Positions 33,503 to 42,660 of a stretch of 56,111 nucleotides of DNA are shown piece after piece (the stretch's first letter is position 1; each line of letters begins with the position of its first letter). Location: IMG/VR virus record IMGVR_UViG_3300027712_000037, positions 1 to 56,111 of that record; one strand, written 5' to 3'. The DNA is from a virus. The notes under the pieces were generated by a model, which searched no databases, was not told where the DNA came from, and saw only the letters and a list, made by a program, of their open reading frames with translations. Position numbers and translations under genes: made by a program.

Positions 33503-34057
33503 TTAATTAGGTCCGCCTGCGCTAGGAGTAGCTAAAACTCCATTAGTGCCTGTATTAGCGTGTGCAGCACCCAATTCCGTAATAGTAAATGCGGTAGATG
33601 TTACGCCGCTTACTTCCACAAAAGATACTATATTTCCTTGACCTACAATAATACTATTTGCAACTGTATTAGCAGGAATAATTGTACTATTAGCAGTAGC
33701 TACAGTGTAGGCCACACCATACGGATTATATCTCGCTGTTGCTCCGCTAATCGCTACTGCTGCATTTGCAGTTAATGTTAAACTAGTATTATTAGCTATA
33801 GCTTTAACAATCCCAACTGTAGCACCAGTTGTATTGCCTATCCAAGCCCCAATATTTAACTGAGTAGTAAATGCAGTTCCTGAACCGGTGACTGTATTAC
33901 TATTAGTAGCACAGGTCACTGTTCCAGTTAATGCAACATTTGGAAAACTAGTCGTATATTGAATAGGACTACTAGTAGTTGATATCATGACTTTATCTGT
34001 AGCGATATTTCCTGATGTTGCTACTGCTGAACTTGCTGTATATGAATATGATGCCAT
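33503..34057 (-). CDS. small virion structural protein (184 aa)
   Basis: Thr/Ala/Ser-rich beta protein starting MASYSYTASSAVATSGNIAT. A module TVTGSGTAFTTQLNIGAWIG, then VGIVKAIANNTSLTLTANAA is one I recall as a repeating unit in phage virion proteins. It lies 17 bases downstream of the propeller fibre gene and is probably co-transcribed. It may decorate or complete the fibre. Confidence 0.68.
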   Translation of the reverse strand: MASYSYTASSAVATSGNIATDKVMISTTSSPIQYTTSFPNVALTGTVTCATNSNTVTGSGTAFTTQLNIGAWIGNTTGATVGIVKAIANNTSLTLTANAAVAISGATARYNPYGVAYTVATANSTIIPANTVANSIIVGQGNIVSFVEVSGVTSTAFTITELGAAHANTGTNGVLATPSAGGPN

Positions 34058-34073
34058 TTTTTTATTCCTGTTA

Positions 34074-37000
34074 TTATAATCTACCTATAGCGATTTCGAT
34101 GATACCCTCGCCTGAAAAATTCTCTAATGCCTTACCAATTACCGTGCCCATTATAGGGTTATTTGTAGGTCTTGCATATCCATTTCCACCGCTGATCATC
34201 ATATCGCCTTTACGAATTGTACCTCTTACTTTGCAAGGAACTCTTCCCTGTAGAGCAATAGGAACCGCTATACCTTGACAAGTAGCATTCATTACATATG
34301 CAGGATTAGAAGATACTACACCTGCTACTCTCATCGTTTCATCAGTAGCTATTGTAACTTCTTTATCTCCGCCAAACTCTAAAACGGTGCCCGGTTCGTA
34401 ATCATAATCTGCTTCATAGTATTCTGCCAAGTCAGCATATGTTGCATTTAATCTAGATCCTGCCGTTAAAGTCCAATTTCCCGTTATATTTCCTTGTGTA
34501 GTATTAGCACCGGTTGTTAAAATTGTAGTATTAACAACTCCGGTTGAAAAATTACTAATAAAGTATCTAATTACAGTATTGGCAGTATAATTTGTTACAT
34601 AAACAAATCTACCTGTTGGGTCTACTACTACACCGTTCGGATTAATTCCACTGGCAATTGCAGTTGTAATACTAGTTAATGCACCGGTTGATTGATTAAT
34701 ACTGTATTGGCTTACTGTACTGCTATTATAATTTGTTACATAAACGAACCTACCGCTAGGATCTACTGTTATTCCACCAGCATTGGTCCCACTAGCGATT
34801 GCAGTTGTAATACTAGTTAATGCACCGGTTGATTGATTAATACTGTATTGGCTTACTGTACTGCTATTATAATTTGTTACATAAACGAACCTACCTGTAG
34901 GATCTACTGTTATTCCTATAGGACTAGTTCCAGTAGCAATTGCAGTTGTAATACTAGTTAATGCACCGGTTGATTGATTAATACTATATTGGCTTACTGT
35001 ATTATCATTATAATTTGCGACATAAACAAACCTACCTGTTGGATCTACTGCTATTCCTCTTGGGGCAGTTCCGCTATTAGCCAAAGATCCATAGGATAAT
35101 ACGCCGGTTGATTGATTAATACTATATTGATATATATTGTTGCTACTAGAGTTTGTTACATAAACAAACCTACCTGTTGGGTCTACTGCTATACCGTACG
35201 GATTAGTTCCACTAGCAGTTGCAGTCGTAATACTAGTTAATGCACCGGTTGATTGGTCAATACTGTAAAAATTTATAGTGTTACCAGTATAATTTGTTAC
35301 ATAAACAAACTTACCGGTTGGTTCTACTACTATTCCTTGGGGACTAGTTCCAGTAGAAATTGCAGTTGTAATACTAGTTAATGTGCCAGTTGATTGGTCA
35401 ATGCTAAATTGACTTACGGTATTGCTAGCATAATTTGTGACATAAACGAACCTACCCGTTGGATCTACTGCTATTCCTTGGGGATTAGTTCCAGTAGCAA
35501 CAGTAGTCGAAGTATTAACCAATACACCTGTACCTAAATTTATTATTCTTTCGGGTACTACTGTAGGGTAAGGACTTTGTAAAAATTTTCCATATAATAA
35601 ATTGCTACTTATTGAATTAGCACCTGATAAATTACCTGATAAATTACCTGATATATTACCTGCTGTAATATTACCAGTAACTGTTAGAGATGTTAATGTA
35701 CCAACACTTGTAATATTAGGTTGTGCAGCAGTGGTTAAAGTACCGGTCAAGTAGTTAGAACTTACTAAGTTACCACCTGATATATTACCTGCTGTAATAT
35801 TACCAGTAACTGTTAGAGATGTTAATGTACCAACACTTGTAATATTAGGTTGTGCAGCAGTGGTTAAAGTACCGGTTAATAAAGTTGATGATAAAGTGCC
35901 TGTACCCACATCGAAAGCTAATACAGAATTTGCATTTAATGCACGGTTAGCAGTACTACTACCGTTTACAAATGGTATATAATAAACTCCCGTAGTTTGT
36001 GCGGTTACTACTCCAAAATCACTAACATTAGCATATTCTACACTTAAATTAGTTACACGGGTAGTACTAGTTACTGTTAAAGGAGCAGTACCGGTAGTTA
36101 CATTGGAAGTCAATGTACTAGCCACTACCCCATTAGTAGCATTAAAATTATTAGCATTAGTATTTCCTGTTACTGTTAAATATCCTGCTACATTTACGCC
36201 GGTACCTGTAACTACAGCAATATTTGCATTACCTACCGCACTTAAATTTATGTTTCCATTAGCAGCAGGAATACTGATATTGCTGTTACCATTGGCAAAT
36301 GGTCCGATAATATTACCTGAAACAGTCAAATTGCCGGCAACTACTGCCACTCCGGTTGAAAAATTACTAATAAGGTATCTAGTTACTGAAGTGGAACCAT
36401 TATTTACGACATAAACAAATCTACCTGTGGGATCAACTAATATTCCTATTGGTAAGGATCCACTAGCAATTGCAGTTGTGATACTAGTTAATGCGCCAGT
36501 GGATTGATTAATACTATATTGGCTTACTGTACTGCTAGCATAATTTGTTACATAAACAAATCTACCGGTGGGGTCTGATGCTATGAAATTGGTACCATTT
36601 CCAGCAGCAATTGCAGTTGTGATACTAGTTAATGCGCCAGTTGATTGATTAATACTATATTGGCTTACTGTATTATCATTAAAATTTGCGACATAAACAA
36701 ACCTACCTGTTGGGTCTACTGCTATACCTCGAGGTGAGGCTCCACTAGCAATTGCAGTTGTAATACTGGTTAATGCACCAGTTGATTGATTAATACTATA
36801 TTGGCTTACTGTATTACTAGTAATATTTGTGGCATAAACAAATCTACCTGTGGGATCTACTGCTATACCTCGAGGTGAGACTCCACTAGCAATTGCAGTT
36901 GTGATACTAGTTAATGCGCCAGTTGATTGATTAATACTATATTGGCTTACTGTATTATCATTAAAATTTGCGACATAAACAAACCTACCTGTTGGGTCTA

Positions 37001-38831
37001 CTGCTATTCCTACAGGATTAGTTCCACTAGCAATCGCAGTCGTAATACTAGTTAATGCACCGGTTGATTGATTAATACTATATTGACTTACTGTATTACT
37101 AGTAGAATTTGTTGCATAAACAAATCTACCTGTTGGATCTACCGCTATTCCTTGGGGATTAGTTCCACTAGCAATCGCAGTTGTAATACTAGTTAATACA
37201 CCGGTTGATTGGTCAATGCTAAATTGACTTACAGTGTTGCCAGTATAATTTGCGACATAAACAAACCTACTTGCTGAATCTACCGCTATTCCTTGGGGAC
37301 CAGCTCCAGTAGCGACGGTAGGCGAAGTACTAACCAATACACCTGTACCTGAATTTATTATTCTTTCGGGTGCTATAGTAGGATAAGGACTTTGTAAAAA
37401 TTTCCCATATAATAAATTGCCACTTACTAAATTAGCACTTACTAAATTAGCACCTGACAATTGTGATGCACTACCACTCATCGAAATATTGCCATTTGCG
37501 GCTAAAGTAACCGTTCCAGTAGGGCTAACATTAAATTGACTTGTACCACCAACCTGTAAATCTAGTAAAAGACTACCGCTTGCACTGGCAGTATTTGTAA
37601 TATTTTCTCTAATACCAGTGAATATTACACTACTGTTATTCCAAGTCTGAGTAAATGATACAGGTGCTGTAGCAGTAATGATGCCACTAGCAACACTTAA
37701 TCCAGTTAATGTACCAACACTAGTAATATTAGGTTGTGCAGCAGTAGTTAAAGTACCTGTTAATAAAGTTGCTGATAAATTTCCAGTTGCTGCATTAAAT
37801 GATAAGTTAGCATTTGATCCTAATGCATAATTAGCAGTAGTATTACCATTTGCAAATACTGGATAAAAGGTGCCGGTTGTTTGAGTTGTAACAACTTCAA
37901 AATCACTTACATTAGCATAGTTTACATTTAAATTAGCTACACGAGTAGTACTAGTTACTGTTAAGGGAGCAGTACCTGTAGCTATATTAGAAAATAGTCT
38001 AGTAGCGGTAACAACTCCAGTAGCATTAAGATTTCCTACATTGGCGTTACCATTTAATGTTAATATATTATTTACATAATCCCAAGTAAAATCAGAATCA
38101 CCAGACAATAGATTGTTATTATTAAATTGAATTGTTGTATTAGATCCGCCGGCTGCACCGCCCCCGCTACCTCCAAGAGCTGAAACAGCTCGGCCCCCGC
38201 TAGTATATGTCGAGTATCCTGTAGAATTTACAGGAACAGTTAACGAAGGATCTGAATATAATGAAAAAGTATTAGCAGTAAGAACATTAGCATAATAACT
38301 ATTGCCATTAACTTGAGTCATTCCTACTACATTCGTAATAGTAATTGACAAGCCTTTAGTAAAAGAATTATTTGCTGATGTAGTAACTACTGCCGGATTG
38401 GCTTTGGTTATATTACTAATATTTGCAGTAATTACCCCTTTAGAGGCCCAACTTAAATTACCTGCACCATCAGTTTCTAATACATAACCAATAGCACCGC
38501 CATCGATTTTAACATTACTGACATCACCTAATGTGATTAATCCACCGGCACCTCGACCTCTATTAATCCAGTCTGTACCATTATAAGTAAGTAGTTGACC
38601 ATCAGCAACGGTAGAACTATTAATGTCTAAATTTCCGGTAGCACCGGTTATTTGATTAAAATCAATGTTAGAATAAGAAGTTAATACTTCGATATTTTCA
38701 TTAGGATCGGATTTACCTATAAAAAGCTGTTTAGCATCTGATGCCCAACCAAATTCTGCTTCATCTAGCTGGGGTAAATCAACGATATTACCTGATCGTT
38801 GCTGTATTTTGCTGATCTGTATTATAGCCAT
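34074..38831 (-). CDS. giant tail fibre with two seven-bladed YVTN beta-propellers (1585 aa)
   Basis: N-terminus MAIIQISKIQQRSGNIVDLP, then LDEAEFGWASDAKQLFIGK is a virion-attachment motif of T4-like fibres. Residues about 487-825 and 1097-1428 each hold seven blades of the form PxGIAVDPTGRFVYVTN...VSQYSINQSTGALTS, each starting near ERIIN and closing at ISNFSTG. Between them are fibre repeats (LTTAAQPNITSVGTLTSLTV). The last 130 residues (ADLAEYYEADYDYEPGTVLE, VAGVVSSNPAYVMN) resemble the peptidase-G2-like or chaperone tips of tail spikes. Probably a host-binding adhesin. Late promoter at 38856-38863. Confidence 0.85.
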   Translation of the reverse strand: MAIIQISKIQQRSGNIVDLPQLDEAEFGWASDAKQLFIGKSDPNENIEVLTSYSNIDFNQITGATGNLDINSSTVADGQLLTYNGTDWINRGRGAGGLITLGDVSNVKIDGGAIGYVLETDGAGNLSWASKGVITANISNITKANPAVVTTSANNSFTKGLSITITNVVGMTQVNGNSYYANVLTANTFSLYSDPSLTVPVNSTGYSTYTSGGRAVSALGGSGGGAAGGSNTTIQFNNNNLLSGDSDFTWDYVNNILTLNGNANVGNLNATGVVTATRLFSNIATGTAPLTVTSTTRVANLNVNYANVSDFEVVTTQTTGTFYPVFANGNTTANYALGSNANLSFNAATGNLSATLLTGTLTTAAQPNITSVGTLTGLSVASGIITATAPVSFTQTWNNSSVIFTGIRENITNTASASGSLLLDLQVGGTSQFNVSPTGTVTLAANGNISMSGSASQLSGANLVSANLVSGNLLYGKFLQSPYPTIAPERIINSGTGVLVSTSPTVATGAGPQGIAVDSASRFVYVANYTGNTVSQFSIDQSTGVLTSITTAIASGTNPQGIAVDPTGRFVYATNSTSNTVSQYSINQSTGALTSITTAIASGTNPVGIAVDPTGRFVYVANFNDNTVSQYSINQSTGALTSITTAIASGVSPRGIAVDPTGRFVYATNITSNTVSQYSINQSTGALTSITTAIASGASPRGIAVDPTGRFVYVANFNDNTVSQYSINQSTGALTSITTAIAAGNGTNFIASDPTGRFVYVTNYASSTVSQYSINQSTGALTSITTAIASGSLPIGILVDPTGRFVYVVNNGSTSVTRYLISNFSTGVAVVAGNLTVSGNIIGPFANGNSNISIPAANGNINLSAVGNANIAVVTGTGVNVAGYLTVTGNTNANNFNATNGVVASTLTSNVTTGTAPLTVTSTTRVTNLSVEYANVSDFGVVTAQTTGVYYIPFVNGSSTANRALNANSVLAFDVGTGTLSSTLLTGTLTTAAQPNITSVGTLTSLTVTGNITAGNISGGNLVSSNYLTGTLTTAAQPNITSVGTLTSLTVTGNITAGNISGNLSGNLSGANSISSNLLYGKFLQSPYPTVVPERIINLGTGVLVNTSTTVATGTNPQGIAVDPTGRFVYVTNYASNTVSQFSIDQSTGTLTSITTAISTGTSPQGIVVEPTGKFVYVTNYTGNTINFYSIDQSTGALTSITTATASGTNPYGIAVDPTGRFVYVTNSSSNNIYQYSINQSTGVLSYGSLANSGTAPRGIAVDPTGRFVYVANYNDNTVSQYSINQSTGALTSITTAIATGTSPIGITVDPTGRFVYVTNYNSSTVSQYSINQSTGALTSITTAIASGTNAGGITVDPSGRFVYVTNYNSSTVSQYSINQSTGALTSITTAIASGINPNGVVVDPTGRFVYVTNYTANTVIRYFISNFSTGVVNTTILTTGANTTQGNITGNWTLTAGSRLNATYADLAEYYEADYDYEPGTVLEFGGDKEVTIATDETMRVAGVVSSNPAYVMNATCQGIAVPIALQGRVPCKVRGTIRKGDMMISGGNGYARPTNNPIMGTVIGKALENFSGEGIIEIAIGRL
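34545..35540 (-). repeat. seven tandem blade repeats, propeller 2 (about 140 bp each)
   Basis: Seven units of roughly 135-141 bp encode the second YVTN propeller. Adjacent units share long near-identical stretches, suggesting recent duplication or gene conversion with the first array at 36350-37372. Confidence 0.8.
36350..37372 (-). repeat. seven tandem blade repeats, propeller 1 (about 140 bp each)
   Basis: Seven units encode the first YVTN propeller. Some blades differ by only a few bases, for instance the two containing VANFNDNTVSQYSINQSTGA. Flanking sequence (ERIIN and ISNFSTG ends) matches that of the second array, so the whole propeller was probably duplicated. Confidence 0.8.
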
Positions 38832-38863
38832 AAATGTAATCTTCTCAATTACATTTATTTATC
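38832..38863 (-). promoter_or_regulatory. late promoter with leader hairpin before the propeller fibre
   Basis: GATAAATA at 38856-38863 (minus) is followed by AAATGTAAT / ATTACATTT (9-bp stem, 7-base loop, 38832-38856) up to the ATG at 38831. The predicted late start removes most of the 5' arm, so only longer read-through transcripts would form the hairpin. The loop contains TGAGAAG, the only ribosome-binding candidate. Confidence 0.5.
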
Positions 38864-38870
38864 ACAAATA

Positions 38871-39557
38871 TCAGATGAATTGCATGTAGTACTGTTCTAC
38901 TCGGTTAAACCATTTGTCTGTATAAACATCAAAATCAGTACCTTCAAGAACAAATTCTTGATATTCGTTAGCTGCTGAACACATAAAAATAACGCCTTTA
39001 CGAATTTTTGTACCATATAATTCGTTGTGTGCATTAGCATATGCTGCCAATTGTACAAAATAGTCTTCTATCCATTCACGTTTTTTAGGCTTATTTGTTT
39101 GTTTGTGGTCCATAATAGATTCTGAACCTTCATGTAACCCTACCAAATCTGTCGTACCTGCATAAATTTTAGGAAAATATAGCGTTACTTCTGTTCCCCA
39201 AAATTCATTACATTTACTTAGACCTTGATCAATAATTGACCTAGCCATTTGATGACTTTGAATACTGTATGGATTAGTACCTGGTTCGCCCATTGCGCCG
39301 GTTTTAATATAATCCTCAAGCCATTTATGCATTCTTGTGCCACGGCCCGCTGCTTCTGTAGTAATTTCTTGTGCTTTGGCATGTCCTACACGCTTACGCC
39401 AATTAGCTAATGCTTGTTTACTTTCTTCTGATTTTGTTGCGTCTAGAATAGTTGTTACACTAGGCAATTTTTCTCCATCGGGAGTTGCATAACGGCGTTT
39501 GCCCTCAACTTCTACCCTAGACATAGAAATATAATTAAATTTATCAGGTTTATACAT
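38871..39557 (-). CDS. PD-(D/E)XK family exonuclease (RecB/Cas4-like, 228 aa)
   Basis: Start RRYATPDGEKLPSVTTILDA is followed by a helical part with TEAAGRGTRMHKWLEDYI, then the nuclease core AGTTDLVGLHEGSESIMDHK (D and D-x-K) and the helix EDYFVQLAAYANAHNELYG, matching the RecB motif order (GTRMH, D, DxK, Q...Y). I recall such enzymes as possible exonucleases in marine T4-like phages. Likely in DNA degradation or recombination. It is separated by three bases from the third SGNH gene. Confidence 0.8.
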   Translation of the reverse strand: MYKPDKFNYISMSRVEVEGKRRYATPDGEKLPSVTTILDATKSEESKQALANWRKRVGHAKAQEITTEAAGRGTRMHKWLEDYIKTGAMGEPGTNPYSIQSHQMARSIIDQGLSKCNEFWGTEVTLYFPKIYAGTTDLVGLHEGSESIMDHKQTNKPKKREWIEDYFVQLAAYANAHNELYGTKIRKGVIFMCSAANEYQEFVLEGTDFDVYTDKWFNRVEQYYMQFI

Positions 39558-39560
39558 TAT

Positions 39561-40310
39561 TTAAATCCAAGTAGAGTCTATGGGAACAGGGTAAGCATCT
39601 ATTTTACTGTATTCTAGTAATGTCATGAATTTTCCATCTATTGGTGTTATTTCATCGTATTCTTTAATTAAATAATTGTATATAAAATCAGCTAAAGCAA
39701 TCTGCGCCTCGGGACCATCATGTCCGCATGGTAATGCAGGATAAAGACCCGCTACTTGGTAGAAGTTGAGATTAGTAATGGGAGTTTTATTTAAATATTC
39801 CAGTGTATTTGGAAATTTATGTGCCAATAAAGAGGTGATATCTTTTTCATTACCTGAAAAGAACGAAGACAAATAAGGTACGTGTCTAGATTTGAAAAGA
39901 CTATCTAGTGACAATCTATATAAAATTGTTTTTCTGTGAAAGTCCTCTTCAGACCAATTATCAAGTAAAGAATACTCTGCATGATTCTCAGGTTTGTCGG
40001 TAGGAAGCGTAATTCCAACATACCCAGCTTTTTTCCTATAATATTCTTTATTCCATATTTCTCGACGCCAAAATTGAGACCAAGCTATTATGTATAACGG
40101 TTTGTTGTTATTAGGGAGGTCCTCAAAAAAATATTCATATGTTCTTCTGTGGATAGTATCGTTACCTGAACCTTTTATTGCTAAATTTACAACAGGTACT
40201 TTTAACTTGTTTGCTAGTAAGGCAGGCCAACCCTGTTCTTTAGGATTGTCTAATCCTTGACAATATGTCCAACTGCAACCATTTACTACTAAGTGAGTGA
40301 TATCTATCAT
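39561..40310 (-). CDS. SGNH-hydrolase-fold protein 3 (249 aa)
   Basis: Block I-like LVVNGCSWTYCQGLDNPKEQ, GWPALLANKLKVPVVNLAIK, block II-like KGSGNDTIHRRTYEYF, strand PLYIIAWSQFWRREIW and a C-terminal PCGHDGPEAQIALADFIYNYL. The arrangement matches the two proteins at 24261-25602, but the GDS block is GCS and the Asp/His order at the end differs (GHDG). It may be an inactive or altered member. Substrate unknown. Confidence 0.62.
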   Translation of the reverse strand: MIDITHLVVNGCSWTYCQGLDNPKEQGWPALLANKLKVPVVNLAIKGSGNDTIHRRTYEYFFEDLPNNNKPLYIIAWSQFWRREIWNKEYYRKKAGYVGITLPTDKPENHAEYSLLDNWSEEDFHRKTILYRLSLDSLFKSRHVPYLSSFFSGNEKDITSLLAHKFPNTLEYLNKTPITNLNFYQVAGLYPALPCGHDGPEAQIALADFIYNYLIKEYDEITPIDGKFMTLLEYSKIDAYPVPIDSTWI

Positions 40311-40319
40311 ACTAAAATT

Positions 40320-40640
40320 TTATATTCTAAAACTTTCGCCACAACCACAACGATCCTTTTCCTGAGGATTAATGAATTCAAACCCTTCATTTAACCCGTG
40401 TTTTGCGTAATCTACAATTAAGCCATTTAAATATACTATATCTTTAGGACTTACCCAAATCATAATATCATTAGACTCATATACAGCGTAGGTAGCATCT
40501 GGTTGATCTATAAATTCTAGAGTGTAAGCTAATCCACTACAACCAGTAGTTTTCACGCCTACTTTAATTCCTAGACCCTTTCCTCTTTTTTCTAAAAAAT
40601 ATTTTATTTTATCGGCTGCAGTAGGAGTAGCGCTTATCAT
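40320..40640 (-). CDS. iscA: A-type iron-sulfur carrier (IscA/ErpA/HesB-like)
   Basis: Carries the three conserved cysteines of A-type carriers: Cys34 in VKTTGCSGLAYTLEF and Cys98/Cys100 in DRCGCGESFRI at the C-terminus; GFEFINP precedes them as in the family. Length 106 aa is typical. These proteins deliver Fe-S clusters to targets. As a phage-encoded auxiliary gene it may support host or phage Fe-S enzymes in infection; the target is not known. Start overlaps the upstream stop by four bases (ATGA). Confidence 0.9.
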   Translation of the reverse strand: MISATPTAADKIKYFLEKRGKGLGIKVGVKTTGCSGLAYTLEFIDQPDATYAVYESNDIMIWVSPKDIVYLNGLIVDYAKHGLNEGFEFINPQEKDRCGCGESFRI

Positions 40641-40972
40641 TTTTGCATGTTGGTAACAGCTTGATTTGCCATTTGTTTAACAATTTGTTTACCTTGTTCT
40701 TGGTCAGGAGCTTCAGGAGAATTAATATTTTTAAATATTATTTTATCTGATTGGATGTTACTAATTATTTTATTAAGTGGTGGTTTTTTAATCATTTTGT
40801 ATAGATCAGTTTTATCCAATACTATATCATATTTTTGAAGGTATTGCAATAGTTCTTCGGTAGTCATATCAGGATCAGTTTCACCATTTAATAAATCGGT
40901 GTGCAACTGATCCGAAACTGCAATTAATTTTACTAATAACGGGTCTGAACTATATATTTCAAAGAGGCGCAT
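40637..40972 (-). CDS. conserved phage protein, unknown function (111 aa)
   Basis: MRLFEIYSSDPLLVKLIAVS is followed by an acidic linker (LNGETDPDMTTEELLQYLQK), a basic KMIKKPPLNKIISNIQ segment and a Gln-rich end. It has AGAGG before the ATG and overlaps iscA by ATGA. It lies between iscA and the 237-aa core-like gene. There is no recognised domain; an internal head or core role is possible. Confidence 0.68.
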   Translation of the reverse strand: MRLFEIYSSDPLLVKLIAVSDQLHTDLLNGETDPDMTTEELLQYLQKYDIVLDKTDLYKMIKKPPLNKIISNIQSDKIIFKNINSPEAPDQEQGKQIVKQMANQAVTNMQK

Positions 40973-40974
40973 AT

Positions 40975-41685
40975 TTACCTCTTTGCTCGACCAACTCCAG
41001 CAACAGCTTTTGGCTCAGGAGCTTCAATTTCTTCCTCTTCAGCACCTAAATCGGCACCCAAATCAGCGCCCATTTCTGCACCTAAATCGGCACCAATATC
41101 TGCGCCCATTTCTGCATCATTAGCAGGTGGCTCATTAAATGCCATACCCGCATCTTGTCCAGTTAAACCACTAACTGCGGATTTCAATCCTGCCATTGAC
41201 TCTTTTAAAGTAGCACTTAATGCGTCTAACTGCTGAGTCACTTGTTCGTTGAAAGTTTGGCTTTCGTTAACTCCAATCTCGCTTTCGATACTTGTTACTA
41301 ATGCAGGTAATTCTTTGACTTGCATTTGCCCTACATCTTCTAGCATTTTTTGAACGGTATCTACTAAATCCTGTGCGGCTAAGTAAACTTGTGATTCTTC
41401 TATTTTTTCATTCTCTACTACAATTCTTGTAGAAGGCTTTGACATTAATTGGTTATGATGAGTAACCAAAGCTTGTTCCATAAACACCAATTTCATGTAA
41501 GATGGATTGGACTGGTCTTTGTAAAAATCAGGTGCTTGTTTAGCCTCATTAGCCAATGAGCGTACTTTCTTGAGCATTGCTTTAGTTTCTATCAATGACA
41601 TTTTGTTAAGGTTAAATGCCATTTTATAATTTTCTTTCAATGCTTGGGTAGCATTAACTTTATTGTTTAAGTCGTTTAATCTCAT
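40975..41685 (-). CDS. conserved core/scaffold-like phage protein (236 aa)
   Basis: Helical: MAFNLNKMSLIETKAMLKKV, SNPSYMKLVFMEQALVTHH, STRIVVENEKIEESQVYLAA, QDLVDTVQKMLEDVGQMQVK, then VNESQTFNEQVTQQLDALSA. The C-terminal 50 residues are acidic GADLGAEMGADLGA-type repeats. I recall this family in prohead-gene clusters of marine T4-like phages. I start at ATG 41685 (MRLNDLNNK) rather than TTG 41700. Late promoter GATAAATA at 41712-41719. A prohead-core role is inferred from composition and late control. Confidence 0.7.
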   Translation of the reverse strand: MRLNDLNNKVNATQALKENYKMAFNLNKMSLIETKAMLKKVRSLANEAKQAPDFYKDQSNPSYMKLVFMEQALVTHHNQLMSKPSTRIVVENEKIEESQVYLAAQDLVDTVQKMLEDVGQMQVKELPALVTSIESEIGVNESQTFNEQVTQQLDALSATLKESMAGLKSAVSGLTGQDAGMAFNEPPANDAEMGADIGADLGAEMGADLGADLGAEEEEIEAPEPKAVAGVGRAKR

Positions 41686-41711
41686 AGTTTTTGATTCCAA
41701 ACTTTATATAG

Positions 41712-41719
41712 TATTTATC
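41712..41719 (-). promoter_or_regulatory. late promoter core GATAAATA for the 236-aa core-like gene
   Basis: GATAAATA on the minus strand, 27 bases before ATG 41685, in the 45-base gap after the 158-aa gene. Predicted leader about 21 bases without a strong ribosome-binding site. Confidence 0.55.
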
Positions 41720-41730
41720 TTGTTGGCTAT

Positions 41731-42207
41731 TTATTTTGTTCTTTCAGCAAATTGTTGTGTTTGCCAAATTTTAGAATCGTTAAGATATCTATCAAATTCT
41801 TTTAACATATGCTTTCGTTTTTCTTGTTCTTCTGTTAATTTAGCCAAATAAATTATTTTTGAATTCAAATCTTTAGTCTTTTTTATTAATTTTTTATGCA
41901 TTTCTATCGATACATCTATCCCGGTTATCATGCGGTCTAGATGAGCAATTCTATTAGCTGTTTGAATCTTATTTCTTTTATCAAAAATGCACCAAGTAAT
42001 AGCATGTTTTGTTGAAGAAAACAATAAAGAGTCATCGTTATTTTTACTATTAACTACACAATCTTGACCGTGATTAGATAAAGTATATATGTTAAATACC
42101 TGATAGGAGCCATCGTCATTTCTAAAAATAGAAATCCCGCCTGCTCTGTTTAAAATTTCTTTGGACAAGAAATTTGTTATTTTATCTAGTGCCTTTTTAT
42201 CATCCAT
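41731..42207 (-). CDS. conserved T4-like phage protein, coiled coil (158 aa)
   Basis: The N-terminal half looks globular (SKEILNRAGGISIFRNDDGS, YQVFNIYTLSNHGQDCVVNS, KHAITWCIFDKRNKI); the second half is a long charged helix (HKKLIKKTKDLNSKIIYLAK, then LTEEQEKRKHMLKEFDRYLN). I recall the ITWCIFDKRNKI region from other marine T4-like phages. It overlaps the upstream 151-aa gene by eight bases. Function unknown; late expression is likely. Confidence 0.7.
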   Translation of the reverse strand: MDDKKALDKITNFLSKEILNRAGGISIFRNDDGSYQVFNIYTLSNHGQDCVVNSKNNDDSLLFSSTKHAITWCIFDKRNKIQTANRIAHLDRMITGIDVSIEMHKKLIKKTKDLNSKIIYLAKLTEEQEKRKHMLKEFDRYLNDSKIWQTQQFAERTK

Positions 42208-42655
42208 GCTGTATAGTAAAAAATATATTTCGTAGTTCAGGTGAAGTGTCTAAAAAAGATGGAAGTTTATTCCATTCAGTTCCGCATAATATCATAGGAA
42301 CACCGTCACAATCACTGTATAACGCTCCTAATTCAGTCACACCATCATCAAACACACTAGGATGTTGTACATCAAAGTCAAATGTCCAACATGGGTATAA
42401 TTCATCTTCAATCTGTTCAAATAAAAACCCAAAGTTCTCAAAATTGTCAAATCTAATTTCTATTAGAGAAGGCACATTAATTATTTCAGGTTGTGATCTT
42501 AACGATATAACTTGTAATACTGTATCAAAATTACATTGGGTATTTCTCTTTATTACCCACTCATTCAAATCTTGACCTTCATTGGGTTTGGTTCTATTTA
42601 ATACCCCAGTTTGTGTAATATCAAATAATGTGTAACAAGAAATTCTATAACTCAT
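42200..42655 (-). CDS. conserved phage protein, unknown function (151 aa)
   Basis: Starts MSYRISCYTLFDITQTGVLN, then EWVIKRNTQCNFDTVLQVIS and LIEIRFDNFENFGFLFEQIE, ending SPELRNIFFTIQHG. I choose ATG 42655: the terminator at 42675-42703 excludes the longer frame, and a perfect late core TATAAATA ends six bases upstream, so the mRNA should be leaderless. No recognised domain. Confidence 0.7.
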   Translation of the reverse strand: MSYRISCYTLFDITQTGVLNRTKPNEGQDLNEWVIKRNTQCNFDTVLQVISLRSQPEIINVPSLIEIRFDNFENFGFLFEQIEDELYPCWTFDFDVQHPSVFDDGVTELGALYSDCDGVPMILCGTEWNKLPSFLDTSPELRNIFFTIQHG

Positions 42656-42660
42656 ACACA

